Shown one piece after another: positions 1-11,900 of a stretch of DNA of 64,000 bases (positions are counted from its first letter, which is position 1; every line of letters begins with the position of its first letter). The stretch is from Clavelina lepadiformis. Taxonomy: Eukaryota > Chordata > Ascidiacea > Aplousobranchia > Clavelinidae. Position numbers and translations under genes: made by a program. The notes under the pieces were generated by a model. That model was not told where the DNA came from. It worked only from the letters and a program-made list of their open reading frames with translations, and did not search any database. The stretch is from the NCBI RefSeq assembly GCF_947623445.1, contig NC_135247.1, positions 374,501 to 438,500 on the forward strand, written 5' to 3'.

Positions 1-54
1 GAAACTAAACGAGCACGCTATGATTATGACGCAACAATGTAAACGAGAACTCAC

Positions 55-1250
55 CAAAGATATCGCCGGGGAGAAGGTTGTTTTGGTGCCAACTCTCTTC
101 CAAGTTCAGCTCAGGGTTAAAGTTCATGGTCTGTGTCATTTGATAGCCGAGAAGGTCGTCCGCATTTTCGCCGACGTCATCCTCGTAGATGACCCCGTCC
201 CTGACCCCGTTGCCTACTTCCGGCAACAGATTTTCAGACGGGGCATCCCCTGATTTGACATCAACGTACTCATCCCAAAAGTTATTCAGCGAAAGTATGG
301 TGATATCACCCGATGACGTGTCGCACGCCCATTGGTCGCAGCATTGTCCGGTTACAGGTTGTAATCTTGCGTTGGGGCAGCGATCCGGCCTGGGGAGTTG
401 GGTTTCGTGGGGGCACAGGGGGACGCACCCTATGGCCCCATCCATGCACCAACATCTGGTCTTGCACGACGGTTCGAACATTGAACCGCTTGAAATACGA
501 ACGTTGCCATGCCAACATGGTCTTCCGGTGCGCGCTGCAGAGAGAAAAACAACATTATAATGTTACATTGGGCAAAAGTTTTTGTATATATTGAAGGCCT
601 TGACAGCTTTACTTAAATGACGTGATATTTTTTTGATGTCATCAGTTGCGCAATCCATCGTCACAATGATATAATGGACGTGTCAATGTTTTATTGGGTA
701 CCAGGTACATCCATTGCTTATCTCTGGACATCGACCAATTCTCACGTCTTGCGCCTAATTTGAGAGTCAGTTACCTGGTGCGGATGCGTTTTTCGTCAGG
801 AAGTTTGTTGCTACTGTGACGTCACCACTAGTCATCACTTATACATTATTTAATCACTTTAGTCGAAAGGGGTGCTATTTTATGACATCACAAGATCCAC
901 TCACCTCTACAAATTCCGATGTCGCCGCTTCTGGACGCGGAATGGTCGCAGAATAAGTTCCTGTGTACGTCACATATTGCGTCATCGCCGTTGCACTGTT
1001 GGGCGAGTTGTTTGGCGCAGACCTTGCAGCAGTTGCAGCCGTCCATGACTAGGCTGACCCCGGCTGGACAACTGCTCGGTTCCTCCCTGCAATCGCACTG
1101 GTACGGACACAGCGAGATCGCCTGAAAGTGACGTCATATTTTATCACAAACACGCTGCAGTGTGTTTTCAAGTCATCGTTACGTGCTACTTACGTGATGA
1201 AATAAACAAAGAAACAAACAGAATGAGACGATATTGATTCTTGCTGCCAT
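55..1250 (-). CDS. CCN: CCN-family secreted matricellular protein (CYR61/CTGF type), first three coding exons, 3' end outside window
   Basis: Three minus-strand exons join in phase: 1194-1250 (start ATG at 1250-1248, 19 residues, hydrophobic signal peptide, donor GTAAGT), 905-1121 (IGFBP domain) and 55-534 (VWC domain plus linker, donor GTGAGT). The second exon shows the IGFBP cysteine pattern including GVSLVMDGCNCCKVCA; the third begins with a C-x-x-x-G stretch and has CKTRCWCMDGAIGCVPLCP, very close to the VWC module of vertebrate CCN1/CCN2, followed by VTGQCCDQWACD. A long acidic linker follows, as in CCN1. The thrombospondin-1 and cystine-knot modules expected next must lie left of the window. 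The family is secreted and binds integrins, heparan sulfate and growth factors. Which vertebrate CCN it corresponds to cannot be told; tunicates may have a single ancestral-type gene. Confidence 0.9.
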
Positions 1251-4200
1251 CTTGTGTGCGGTTTCTTTAACTGCACAGCTTTATTACGTAATAATCAGCA
1301 CCTAAAACAGTCTGTTCTGCAAAACTGACTGGAATGAGTTCTAGAATTCAAACGAAAGCCGCCTGCAATTGCATTATGCATTATGATGTCACGATCATTA
1401 TTATTTTGTCACATACCGAGACACATCAAAGCATTTGAAAAACCGATCCTGCAGAGCGCTAGTAGGTAGAACCCGATGTTTTTAAAGTGGCCGCGTATAA
1501 TGGTTTCCTTCCATAAATAATCCGCGTTAATCGCGATCAACCCGCCGCCATCTGTGGAAGCGGTCGCCTTCTAACTGACTACGACGTTTATTTTGCCTTT
1601 CGACGTCGCTTCAGCCAAATTACCACTTTTGGATAAAAAAGTTTGTCCAAGGTGAGAATTCTGAAATATCCTCGCTTTATAGAATGCGCTCATTTTAACT
1701 CTCGACGAAAAGTCGCGAAAAACGCCGCTTATTTTGCAGCCAAACTACTAATTTTTTTCCAGACGTCGCCTCGGTTTTTACTGCAAAGATCTAAAATAAG
1801 AAGATTGCTTCTTAACTGCGATTACGTCATAATCTACCTTCCTAAATCTCGCAAATTTCCAACGACCTTCTGTTTCCAGCACCACCGCCATCTTTCAATT
1901 TTGAGTAAAAATTTCTCTCAAACTTTCAAGTGATTTCATGACAAGCTACTTGTAGTTCAACTTCCTTAAATGACCTCATAATCGATCCAAAACCTTTATT
2001 ATGACATCAAGTATAATGGAGCATAATTGGAGGGAAATAGCTTACGTTAATTATATGACGTCATTGAACGCTGCTGAGATAATCCACAAAGCTCGTTTGT
2101 TCTCACTACAATGACATCACCCTCTACATTTCTTACGTCACAATTTTCGATTCTTCGACCAATGACATTCTTTTCCTCATCACAGTTCTAATTTGAATTT
2201 TCATCAATCACGATTACAACCTGTAGCCTCTGTCCTGTCGCGACCTGACCTGCCGTAGATGCTTTTGCCCAGTGTTGCGTCACTTTTACGTCACACAAGA
2301 ATATGAGTGCTAAACGCGGTCGAGAGCCGCAAGTGGCACGTCTATGCAAATGCGTTTGCTAAGAGCTCTGCAAGAAAAAACTCAAAGTTTTCTCAAAAGA
2401 ACAACGCGAACGAACGGACAACGCGAAAATCTTTTATAAATTCCAGATTTACGGCTTCGTAGGAACCTTGTTTTGAAAGATGTGTAACAAGAATTCACAA
2501 ACACTTGTTGGTTCCAACCCCCTTGCACCATTGTCACCGAGTATGTGACGTAATAAAGCATTATGGGTTAATCTCAAATCTCCAGAAATATTTTCTGTGC
2601 CAACGCCTACATGTCACGTGGTTTTAGCTGCTCTGTCGAAGGCAGCTCACTGGTCAACCTTCCTATGACGTAGACAACTTCTACCCAAGTATAATCTTCC
2701 AGTCTGATGGTCGCTTTTAAAAAGCCCTATAGCCCCCTTTTTTACTTTGGAAACCGCTTTGTGACGTCGCATTGGATCTTCTACGTCGAAATTTTCCATC
2801 AATCATCGGCAAAAATGTGTTTTTGCACTTTTCGAGTTTTTTCTGCTTTCATTCGAATGTGACATCACAACCTGATTCGAGATTGTTTTTCTTAGTTGAT
2901 CAGGAAACAATTTCAATGCTCTGTATCGAACATAAAACCATTGTGACATCGATAATGTATTTTGCAGATATTCGATTAAGATGTCAATGGATTTCTGCCA
3001 GCTATTGTTAATGACGTCATTGTAGAGCTGGAGTTTGTCAAACAAGGTAAATGGTAATATTATTTTGTGACGTTACAACTAGAATATTTGGTGGTCAGTG
3101 ACGCGATTGGTTAAGAGTCTTCTCAGCTGATATTTTATGACGTCATAAATACAATGAATGCGTTTACCAAAACTAGGAAGTCATTCTTCTTCCAAACAAG
3201 GCTATCGCCTATCTTGGTGGTTTTTTTGCAAATTATTTTTTGACAAATTTTTAAAGCGTCGCTTCACTATTATTTTTCCAAACATGGAATTTTGACGCAC
3301 ATTTGACCGATTTAAACCCATAAAATATTTTAACGACGCTCTCTTGTAGAATCATTAAATAAATTTGCAATTTTTATCGTCTTCATACGTCACAAAAGTA
3401 ACGATTTTGAAATACGGTCGTTTTTTCGTCAAACTGGTTTAGAATTACGTCCAAGTTTAAAAATAGATCCGGAAATATTTTGAAAGAATTCAAGAAATTT
3501 TGATGAAATTTGGGGAATTATAACAAAGAGAAATCTTTGTTCATCGTTTATTGCGTCATAAAACATTTCGCATGTTCGATGCAGGGTCAAATGTACGAGT
3601 CCGAAGTGCAAGTCAAAGTCGGGCATCAGGTTTCATGTTTGCTTCAGAAATCCTCCTCAATCGCGATTATATTCGCGGTATCACCCCCTTTGCGCTTAAT
3701 AAGGTCTCGTGTTACCCCCCCACCCACACGCATGGTTTTCGTCCTGCGCGAATCGTCGTCAATCGCGGCCATATTTAGTTGTGCGCGATCGTGCCCCTCC
3801 CCCAATGCCGGGTCTGCTTGGCACATCGAAGATCGCGTCGATGATTAAGCTCTTTATCGCGGAATTTTCGGAATCTCAATTCGAATAATTTCAGGCAATT
3901 TCTTTTTGTGGTCGTCGCCATGAAATCTTCATCGTAATTTCTCGACGAAATGAGCTCATCAATGGCGACGTAAAGAATTCGTCGATTTGCTTCCATCCAT
4001 TAAAGTCCATTTTTGTCACGAGATTCAATGATTTTGCCGCGATTTTTCGCATCGATTAATAACCGTTGCTTGATTGACGTTAATGACGTCAGATAATGCT
4101 TTCCCTCGTGACATTTGCAACAGAATTACGTCATAGTTTGATCCATCGCAGCATCCCCCCACTTAATTTCGCTTTTAAGCCTATGCAAATCCTATGACGT

Positions 4201-5873
4201 CATAAATTTGGCGTTGGGTGGTTGGATTTATTTTCTTGGGTTTATACGACGAAGAACATTTAATGCGCTTCCTCATTTTATTGCGTCATAAATACTAACG
4301 ACGTCAAGTGAATCTGTTCCGTCTCATCGATCGTCATTAAATGACTCGGCTCTGGTTGGTCAAGATCAAACAGTCAATGACCGCAAACCACTAAAGTTCG
4401 TTGACCTCTAATTACATGACTCGTTGGGAAATTTGATCGCGGAATAATTTTGATATGTTCCGAAGATCTCGTCTGAAACACTCCTGTCATCTCCATCTAC
4501 TTTGGTCGCTTATTCTTAAACATTCTAGAAGCTTCTCTGCCGCATCCAAAAAATTTCTTGCTTCTGCCAGCAGTCACGTGATATCGAGCGCCTTCTAAAA
4601 GCGCTTCATTGTTTCTCGCGGCAATTATCGAGCTGACGACACTGCAGCAGAAGCTGATTTATTGCGCGTTCTCAGCGATTGAAACTTTGGCAACCTCGAA
4701 TGCAGACGCCTCGGCGCGAAGACTCCTTGGTACGAACTCTGTAGCGGTTGCGCTCGAAATAGATTGGCTGCTCGCCAGAATTTATCTTTTTAGGATCTGA
4801 CGTAGATAATGTGGATTCTGTGCGCATTGTTACGTCATCCTCCTAGCATGGTTAATTTTTAACCGTAACAATTGACAAAATTGTCATTTGTCTGCAGTGA
4901 ATTAGCTCGATATTGTCGTCTAGCGGAAGAAATTTTCTCTCTTCAAAATCAAAATATAATAAACTGCACAGCAATTATTTTCCCCTTCGCTTTCAATTTA
5001 AGTTCAAAGGAAAACGTCATCATTGAACACCGCGCTTACTTATGACGTCATATTATTGCGTGTTTCTTTTATTTTAATTTCTTGGCGATCACGTGAGCCG
5101 TCATGGATCAGTTGGCACTACTGTTGCTTTTTTGTGATTAGTTGAAATTGGCTAGTTATGGTTCATCAATAAATTGGATGAGGGTAAGGGACACTGCGTA
5201 TGCAACAACTTGTGAAGTAATGCCAATTTGTGAAAGGAGTAAGCTATATTGACATATCGTAGAGTGCGTCGGCCTCCACCCCTTACTGCTGTTCTCAACA
5301 GTGATTAAGCCATCCTACGCGCCTTACAGTGACGTCACTGCGCAAATACAGTGACGTCACTGCGCAAGTACAGCGCGTTGTATAATCACGTGATAAACAT
5401 GATCTAATGATTCCTGAAAATTCTTTCAACCAATCAAAATGAATTGAATCCAACTTCTTTGAATAGCATCGGTGCATGACGTCATGAGCATCGGTGCATG
5501 ACCAGCTCTGCTCTGGTCGTTTGAGTCTGTTTCATGATTAATTCTAGAATCTTGTCATAACAATGCGCGCAATGCTGAGAGATAAAGCGAACGGCCGGAT
5601 ATCGTTCTATGACGTCAAAAACACGTGATTCACTTGTATGTCTTCGCTCGGTTGTTCGAGATTTGCTTGTCTGTTGGTTTCATATCAGCTTTGTTGGTCA
5701 ATCAGGCTTTTTATGGATCAGAAACTGTGCAGGTTAGAACTGACTGGTACCTGGTTTGGTCTTGGATCAAATGCAACTGAGGTTGAGGTGAGATAGCGAC
5801 GTCATAAAGCGACTTCGGCACATTCAGCCTCATCTGGTCCTGGATTTTCTTCACAATCTTCTCTAATTTTCAG
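1251..5873. other. gene-poor flank, rich in TGACGTCA words
   Basis: No convincing coding exon was found. The open frames here are short, start at non-ATG codons in several cases and have no family resemblance. The stretch holds at least eleven exact TGACGTCA palindromes (for example near 2055, 3010, 3139, 4083, 4195, 5041, 5331, 5353, 5477 and 5610) and many ACGTCA halves. It includes the upstream region of the CCN gene, so some regulatory sequence is likely, but no single site can be assigned. Confidence 0.6.
5327..5370. repeat. two tandem 22-bp units each containing a CRE palindrome
   Basis: Two head-to-tail copies of a 22-bp unit (5327-5348 and 5349-5370) differ at one base. Each starts CAGTGACGTCACTG, an extended 14-bp perfect palindrome centred on TGACGTCA, followed by CGCAA. 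A second short duplication, AGCATCGGTGCATGAC, flanks another TGACGTCA at about 5466-5502. Confidence 0.8.
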
Positions 5874-5926
5874 CAACAACCATCGCCATAATACGTCAGG
5901 CCCGCTGATGCGCCGCTGCGTGGACA

Positions 5927-7539
5927 ATGTTTTATGAAGATTTTAACCAGCAGGAAGCGCTCTTACCGATTTTTGATGATGACGTTGAGTTGATAGACTT
6001 AGCCGGTCATGATGATGTCACATCCAGGTGAGATGAATCTGCAGTTTTGTTAAATTAGTTCGGGGTAATTTGTGCAGCGTATTCTTCTTAAATGGCTATA
6101 CTTGGATTTTTTAAATCGGAGATTCTTGGTTGCTGTTTTTATAATATAATCATTGGTTATTATTTACACTCATTTATAAAAAAATTGGGTAAGACAAGAG
6201 GTGGGAAGTCGAACCTTTTGAAGTAACGTCGGTACCGGTACGTGGCAAAAAAATACACCAACGGCTCCGGTATTTGGTGCTATTCTAAGCAACAGCGAAA
6301 AAGTTGGCATCAAAGTTTCCTTAAAATTTAACTTTTAAAACCTTGAAATAATCACTTTAAAAGTACTGGACCGAGAAAAACTTTGTTGAAAAGAGTGATT
6401 TGGTGTTATAGTGCCGCGGTACTGCCCACCTTCGGGTAAGACCATCGCCATTGCCACGCACATAATGCACTGGTTGTCAAACATAGTAAGTTGCTTGTCG
6501 TTCTGGTCGTCAAGCATTGAGAAGAATATCCTATGGCTTAATATATTATAGGCCTTTAGGCGTAGACCACTTCAAGAAAAATCAAATAGCGATGCTGTTG
6601 TTGTTGTTGTTGTTTAATCAAGTTGTGAAAGTGGGTTATTGGCAATTTCAAGATAGTTATAGAGAGGAAATATGTAACAAAACTCATTATGACGTGAGTG
6701 CGATTTCTATCCCAACGCAATACAAGGTTTAGCGTTACAAAATTGTACGTCATAAATCGCCAACCATTTTGCCTGTGTGGTTTTACCAAAGCGACCAAGT
6801 TTTGATCGGGTTATACCAGATCTAACATATCAAAACATCCTCGCTTAATCTTAACATATTATAAAGGCAAGGTAGGTGTGTCGCCAAATTTGTGAAATTA
6901 CTTCAAGAAACATTTCATTAAAACATCTTTCAACACATACGTTGTCATATTAAAATATGTCATGCCATTTTTTTTAGCAAGTTCATGACAGGAAAGATAA
7001 ACACTGCGGTAGATTAAGACACCAAGTGTCACCATATTGCAGCATCCGTCGCGTAAATTACAAACCGAGCCGACCGATTTGAGAAATGAGAATTAGTTTT
7101 GATTCGACGCGTTTTCAAGCGTAAAGCGCGAAGATTTTGGATGAAAATCCTCCTCCCAACGCAATCCTAAGCACGCCGCCTTGTGTAAGGTATGCTTATA
7201 AACTTTACCGAAGGGTTTGATGAAAGCGAGTGTGAAACTTTGGAGGTTCAAAAGGTATACAAATAGAAAAAATCGCTCTGAATACGAACGAACGTGAACG
7301 ACCTTGTGACGGCGGTTAGCGATTGTCTAGCGCGCAGGTGCCAACTAAAATAGTGGAAAATCAAGGTTTAAATAAAGTCGGTAGATACCGGCAAAGAAAC
7401 CAACTTATTCCTGCAGCACAAGTTTGAATCAACTCGCGGTTGTCTCGCAGGTCTCCAAGTGTTTGTTGTGGCGAGGTTGAAGTCGACTCCATTGCGCAAT
7501 CAACGGTTCGCAGCTTGATTAAAATTTTTGCTGACCAAG
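5927..7539 (+). CDS. hypothetical gene, two candidate coding exons
   Basis: I do not recognise this gene. An exon bounded by a good acceptor (exon start 5874) has an in-frame stop before an ATG at 5927 and runs open to a GTGAGA donor after 6027; it encodes a short acidic segment with LLPIFDDDVELIDL, resembling a transactivation-type acidic patch. A second open segment, 7451-7539, has an acceptor (tctcgcag) and a GTGAGA donor, and starts in the phase the first exon needs. It would continue with GEVEVDSIAQSTVRSLIKIF. No further exon or stop could be placed, and intron 1 would be 1.4 kb, long for this region. It could be a chance pairing of signals. Confidence 0.22.
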
Positions 7540-8887
7540 GTGAGATGTGATCTCGATGAACAATCATCCGCAATTTAATCCGCTCAAATATTAAAATATT
7601 TTTGCCGCTGCATCAGCCGCACCTTCTTTGACCGCCACCACCTTCAAAATTTGACGATCCGACTTCTCGTTCAAAATTCTTTTCAATTAAGCAAAGCATC
7701 AAAGCTTCTTCAAAGCATCAGAACAGGAAAATACAAATCCCTTCGTCTGTTGATTTGTTTTCTTATAAAATTAACCCTGTCGCTTCGTAACGATGACTAA
7801 GAGTTGAACTTGCTCACATTCGTCGTATTTATAGAAACGTCAAGTCCTTTTTGACTTCACAATCGTGACATTCATTGTGACCACGCAGTTGTATTTTCGC
7901 ATGTTTTTGGTTCCTTATTTATAAACTATACGTTTGTTACCTGATTTAATAAAGATATTGTTCGCAGCGGATTTAGACCATCAGGTAATTTAGATTATCT
8001 GAGTCAACCAATTAGAGCAAAATACCGGTTATTGTGGTTCTAATCTGTAATTTGCGAAAAGTTTTTGAGTTCTAATTTTATTTCGAATGGAATTTCCGGT
8101 TTTGCCGAAATACAAGTTTGCCGCAACCGTGCTTTAACAAGTGGTGCGAGAATGTCCATGACAAGGTGCAAGCGCACATCCCGTCACTTGAGACGTTCAG
8201 ATGCGATCCACGTCATGGCCGTTCGTGTCTTTGCCATTCTCGTGCTTATGCGGATAATTTCCTATTTGGCACAAACTTAACTTGCGAAGAATTTGACTTG
8301 ATCAAATGCAATTCTAAGTTTAAGTTCAAGTTTTTTGAAATTCTAAGTTTAGCCGAATTAGAAAAACTGAAAAAAATTTCCAGTTGTTCAAGTTTAAGTT
8401 TAATTTGAGTTTATCAGATCATGTTGCGCTTAACACCACCGCGTCGTAATCTACTCGTTCTGTTTGTTGTAAGTTGGCTCGCGCCAATGTAAATATGATT
8501 TAAGCCCTACTCTCGTATAAGATGGCGACAATCTACGAACAATGCTGAGAAATTCTTTCCAAGCCGAACAACCTCTCGTAACTTTGTGAAGTTGATGAAG
8601 ATTTCCTGTTTTGTTTTCACCTTCAAACTGATTATTTCGTCACAAAACTGACACATTAATGTGAAGCAGGACAAAGACTCAATTACGCAACAAGCGATAA
8701 TGCTGTTGAAGCTGGCAAGAGGGAGATTGATCATTGATGGAATTTATAAGACAAACAACGAAGCATGCTTGTTGCTTGATCAAACACAACCTGAATAAAG
8801 CGGAGATGTTTAACCACACATAGCGCTGTTTTTTCTCAATTCAATTAAAATTGGCCGCCTGTCCTTCTTCTAGCGCGATGTGACCGC
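7540..8887. other. spacer upstream of SLC26 copy A, with diverged similarity to later spacers
   Basis: No supported gene. The segment from about 8510 to 8890 is recognisably related to the spacers upstream of copies B-E (for example 13951-14820): both contain shared stretches such as TTTGTGAAG, ATTGTTTTCAC/TGTTTTCACC, AATAAGCGATA/ACAAGCGATAA and the TATA-like region in the same order, but with many differences. This marks an old duplication of the promoter region, unlike the nearly identical gene bodies. A frame around 8118-8408 is open on the plus strand but has no family resemblance. Confidence 0.5.
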
Positions 8888-8894
8888 CATAAAA
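8888..8894 (+). promoter_or_regulatory. TATA-like box of SLC26 copy A
   Basis: CATAAAA lies about 90 bases upstream of the proposed start ATG at 8978, and aligns with the perfect TATAAAA found at the matching place upstream of copies B-E. The match by position between diverged copies is the main support. Confidence 0.4.
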
Positions 8895-8977
8895 GCGCGA
8901 TAAATGAGTAGGTGGGTTTTTAAACCGACATTTGTCAGTTTAAGAAGAAGACTTGAAAGTTAATTCTTGTTCGAAAC

Positions 8978-11900
8978 ATGTCAAGATCTGTGGAGTTTGT
9001 TGAAGAATCCAACAAAACGGAGTAAGTTGCTTTTTGGATTATTTGATGTCGATGTAGCATTTTGTTTGTAATAATTGCGCGCAAACTTATAAGTATGAAC
9101 TTATTTCAACTCCTTGCTTGCCTAGAGTTGTAACTTTCACTCTATTTGACGTCACATCCGTCATCTGCAACAGCTCTTCCGCTTTCAGTAGATCGTTGTC
9201 ATGTCAGCCAATCATTTGTCTTGAAATTTTGCGTCATTGCTTCTTGTAATGAGTCAGAGCCATTGCAAGAATTTGTTAAGTTTTAAACTTGTAATTCCTC
9301 TGAAATGGTTTTATTTTGACAAATTTTAATCACCTCTTAATAGGTTTAAGAACATCCAGCCGTCAGCTATGCATGAATTGTGTATTAACCCCTAAAACGT
9401 TTCATATCAAAAGTCTGTTACATGAATTTATAAAGAAGTTTTTGATTTCGAATAAAAGGTAATTTTTTGCTCCGTTTTGAAATCATTTATAACTTGTTGA
9501 AGCCGCCGTCGCCTGCGGGGGCGCTCTTACCGTACGTGGTTTCAGTTGTAGAGAAAATGGTTTATTTGTGTCGGAATTTTATTTGCAATAATTATTAATA
9601 GAATAATAATATATATTTAATATAAATAATAAATTTTAAATTATTATTTTTATTGGTGGAAATGTTTTTTTTTTATTCAACGGTAAAATATCACGTAACA
9701 ATCTTGGTTGTCAAAGTTACGCGGCTCCCAATCAAGCTGAAAAGCTCGGATTCCTTCAAGTAAATAGTTTCGGTGAAATCCACTTTTACAAATATGCAAA
9801 TGCCGAAGTTTAAGTAAACACGACAAAATGCATGAAGGTGGGTTTCTATTAAGATTTCTGTTAAGTGAGAAACAAACAGATATAAACGAACTCCCGCTTT
9901 TTGCCATAAAGTGACAAACTTGTTATTTGATTAACGTGTTTTCCGCAATGAACCTTATTTAAGCATTGATTGGCTGTCGCTGTTTATAATTTCGTCACAA
10001 TCTCTGACAAAAGCAACCTTTTTGTGTCGTGTTGTTTTTACGCTTGCTAGAATTTGGCGAGTTTCGAAGCAAAAGCGAATTAAGTGAATTGTTTTGTGAT
10101 TTCTGTTCTAAATTTTCAGGATGTTTTTGTTTTCTTGTAATTTGTTGTTAGGCTTTGTTTCCCGTCTAAGTAATAATGCTTTTTGCCAGAAACAACAATC
10201 GTTGCGCGTTTGTTGTTTTGTTGATTCAACACAGAAAATTGTTTGCTCGCGTTGATTCAACCTCGACCATGCGTGGTTGGTTCTTTAGTAGAAACAACGT
10301 CCTGCTATGTTACGGCGAAGTCCCTTCTATCATTCCTACGTCATATTGTTTTACAGATCGCATAATCACGTCATCTGTCGTTACCTCATTGATCGACCGA
10401 CACACACGGAACCGGAATTCCGTGAAAAAGTTTCCGGTCCCGAGTCGATTCCAGAAAACCCTGGAATCAGCGACTTTGCCAAAAAATGCGTCTCGAACTG
10501 CACCGCCAAGAACGTCATCAATGGCGTCATCGGCTTGTTTCCAATTCTCACTTGGCTACGTCATTATAACGTACGTCAGTGGTTGCCTGGCGACCTGGTT
10601 TCCGGTCTGACGGTTGGGGTGATTCATATTCCACAAAGTACGTGTTCAAATTTGATTGGTTCGTTGCGATGTATATTGTTTCATTGATATTAATTACGTC
10701 ATCATTCAGGTATGGCATTTTCGCTTCTCGCGGGACTTCCCCCTGTGTTTGGGCTTTACAGTTCCTTCTACCCGGTGCTCATCTACACGCTGATGGGGAC
10801 TTCCCGCCATATCTCGGTGGGGACTTTCGCGGTGACCAGTCTACTTACCCAGGCTGTCGTCATCAGGTTTGTTCCGGATGAGCCCGCCGCCGCCCTCATC
10901 CTTTCTAATACCACCGTGAGTTTTTAGTTTTTTGTCTAATCTAGTATTTCCTGACGACCAATCACAACCTTGCACGTAATTGCAGACGCCGACAGCGGAT
11001 ATGACGACAGCGAGCATGGTGGGAGTGTCGGAAGCGGATATGAGGAGGGTGGCGGTCGCTTCCTCCCTCATGCTGCTCATGGGAGTCTTCCAGGTGACCT
11101 TTGACCCGTACTGTGAGCATGCGCAGTAACCGATAACTGGTTGTTTCCTCCCCAGCTCGTGTTCGGGATCCTCCGTCTCGGCTTCATCACCGCGTACCTC
11201 TCCGAACCCCTCATCCAGGCATTCACCACCGGCGCTGCGATTCACGTTGTGACGTCACAAGTACCATCTGTACTGGGCTACACAGATTTTGCGTCGTCTA
11301 ACGGAATCGCTTCCTTTTACAAGGTCATTGTCGCGATGGGGGTTTGTGGTGGAGAGCAACGGAATTTATTCTTTTGTTGTTAATTCTAGAACTGGTTTGA
11401 AATCTTCCGGAATCTTCCAAACACGCACGTGCCGACCCTGGTCGTGTCGATCGTGAGCATCGGCCTGCTCGTTACTGGGCGGGAAATCAACTTGAGATAC
11501 AAGTGAGTTCTAGAACTATTTCAATTTAAAGTTTTTGCCACGACCAAAACCTCTTCCTCAAATCAATTTCAATCTTCTCTACATTCTGACTTCCAGAGGA
11601 AAGTTGAAAGTTCCAATTCCGACTGAAGTCATTGTCGTCATAATCGCTACTGTAACGTCACATTTCGCGATGCTTAAGCCAGATTTTGGTGTCGTCATCG
11701 TTGACAACATCCCAACCGGGTGAGCTGGAAATTAAAAATTTCATTACGTAAATTATGACGTCATTACCATTACGCTAACTTCTTTGCGACAGACTTCCGG
11801 CACCCCGCCTTCCTGACACTTCCATATTAATAAATATCATCGGCGACGCGTTCGCGATTGCGATTGTGGGATTCGCGATCAGCATCTCGCTGTCCAAGAT

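Noticed and set aside
1643-1933. 96-codon frame upstream of CCN
   Set aside because: Does not begin with ATG, low-complexity composition, no motif.
6591-6616. TTG trinucleotide run
   Set aside because: A short simple repeat, not in a supported coding exon; the poly-Gln or poly-Leu readings are incidental.
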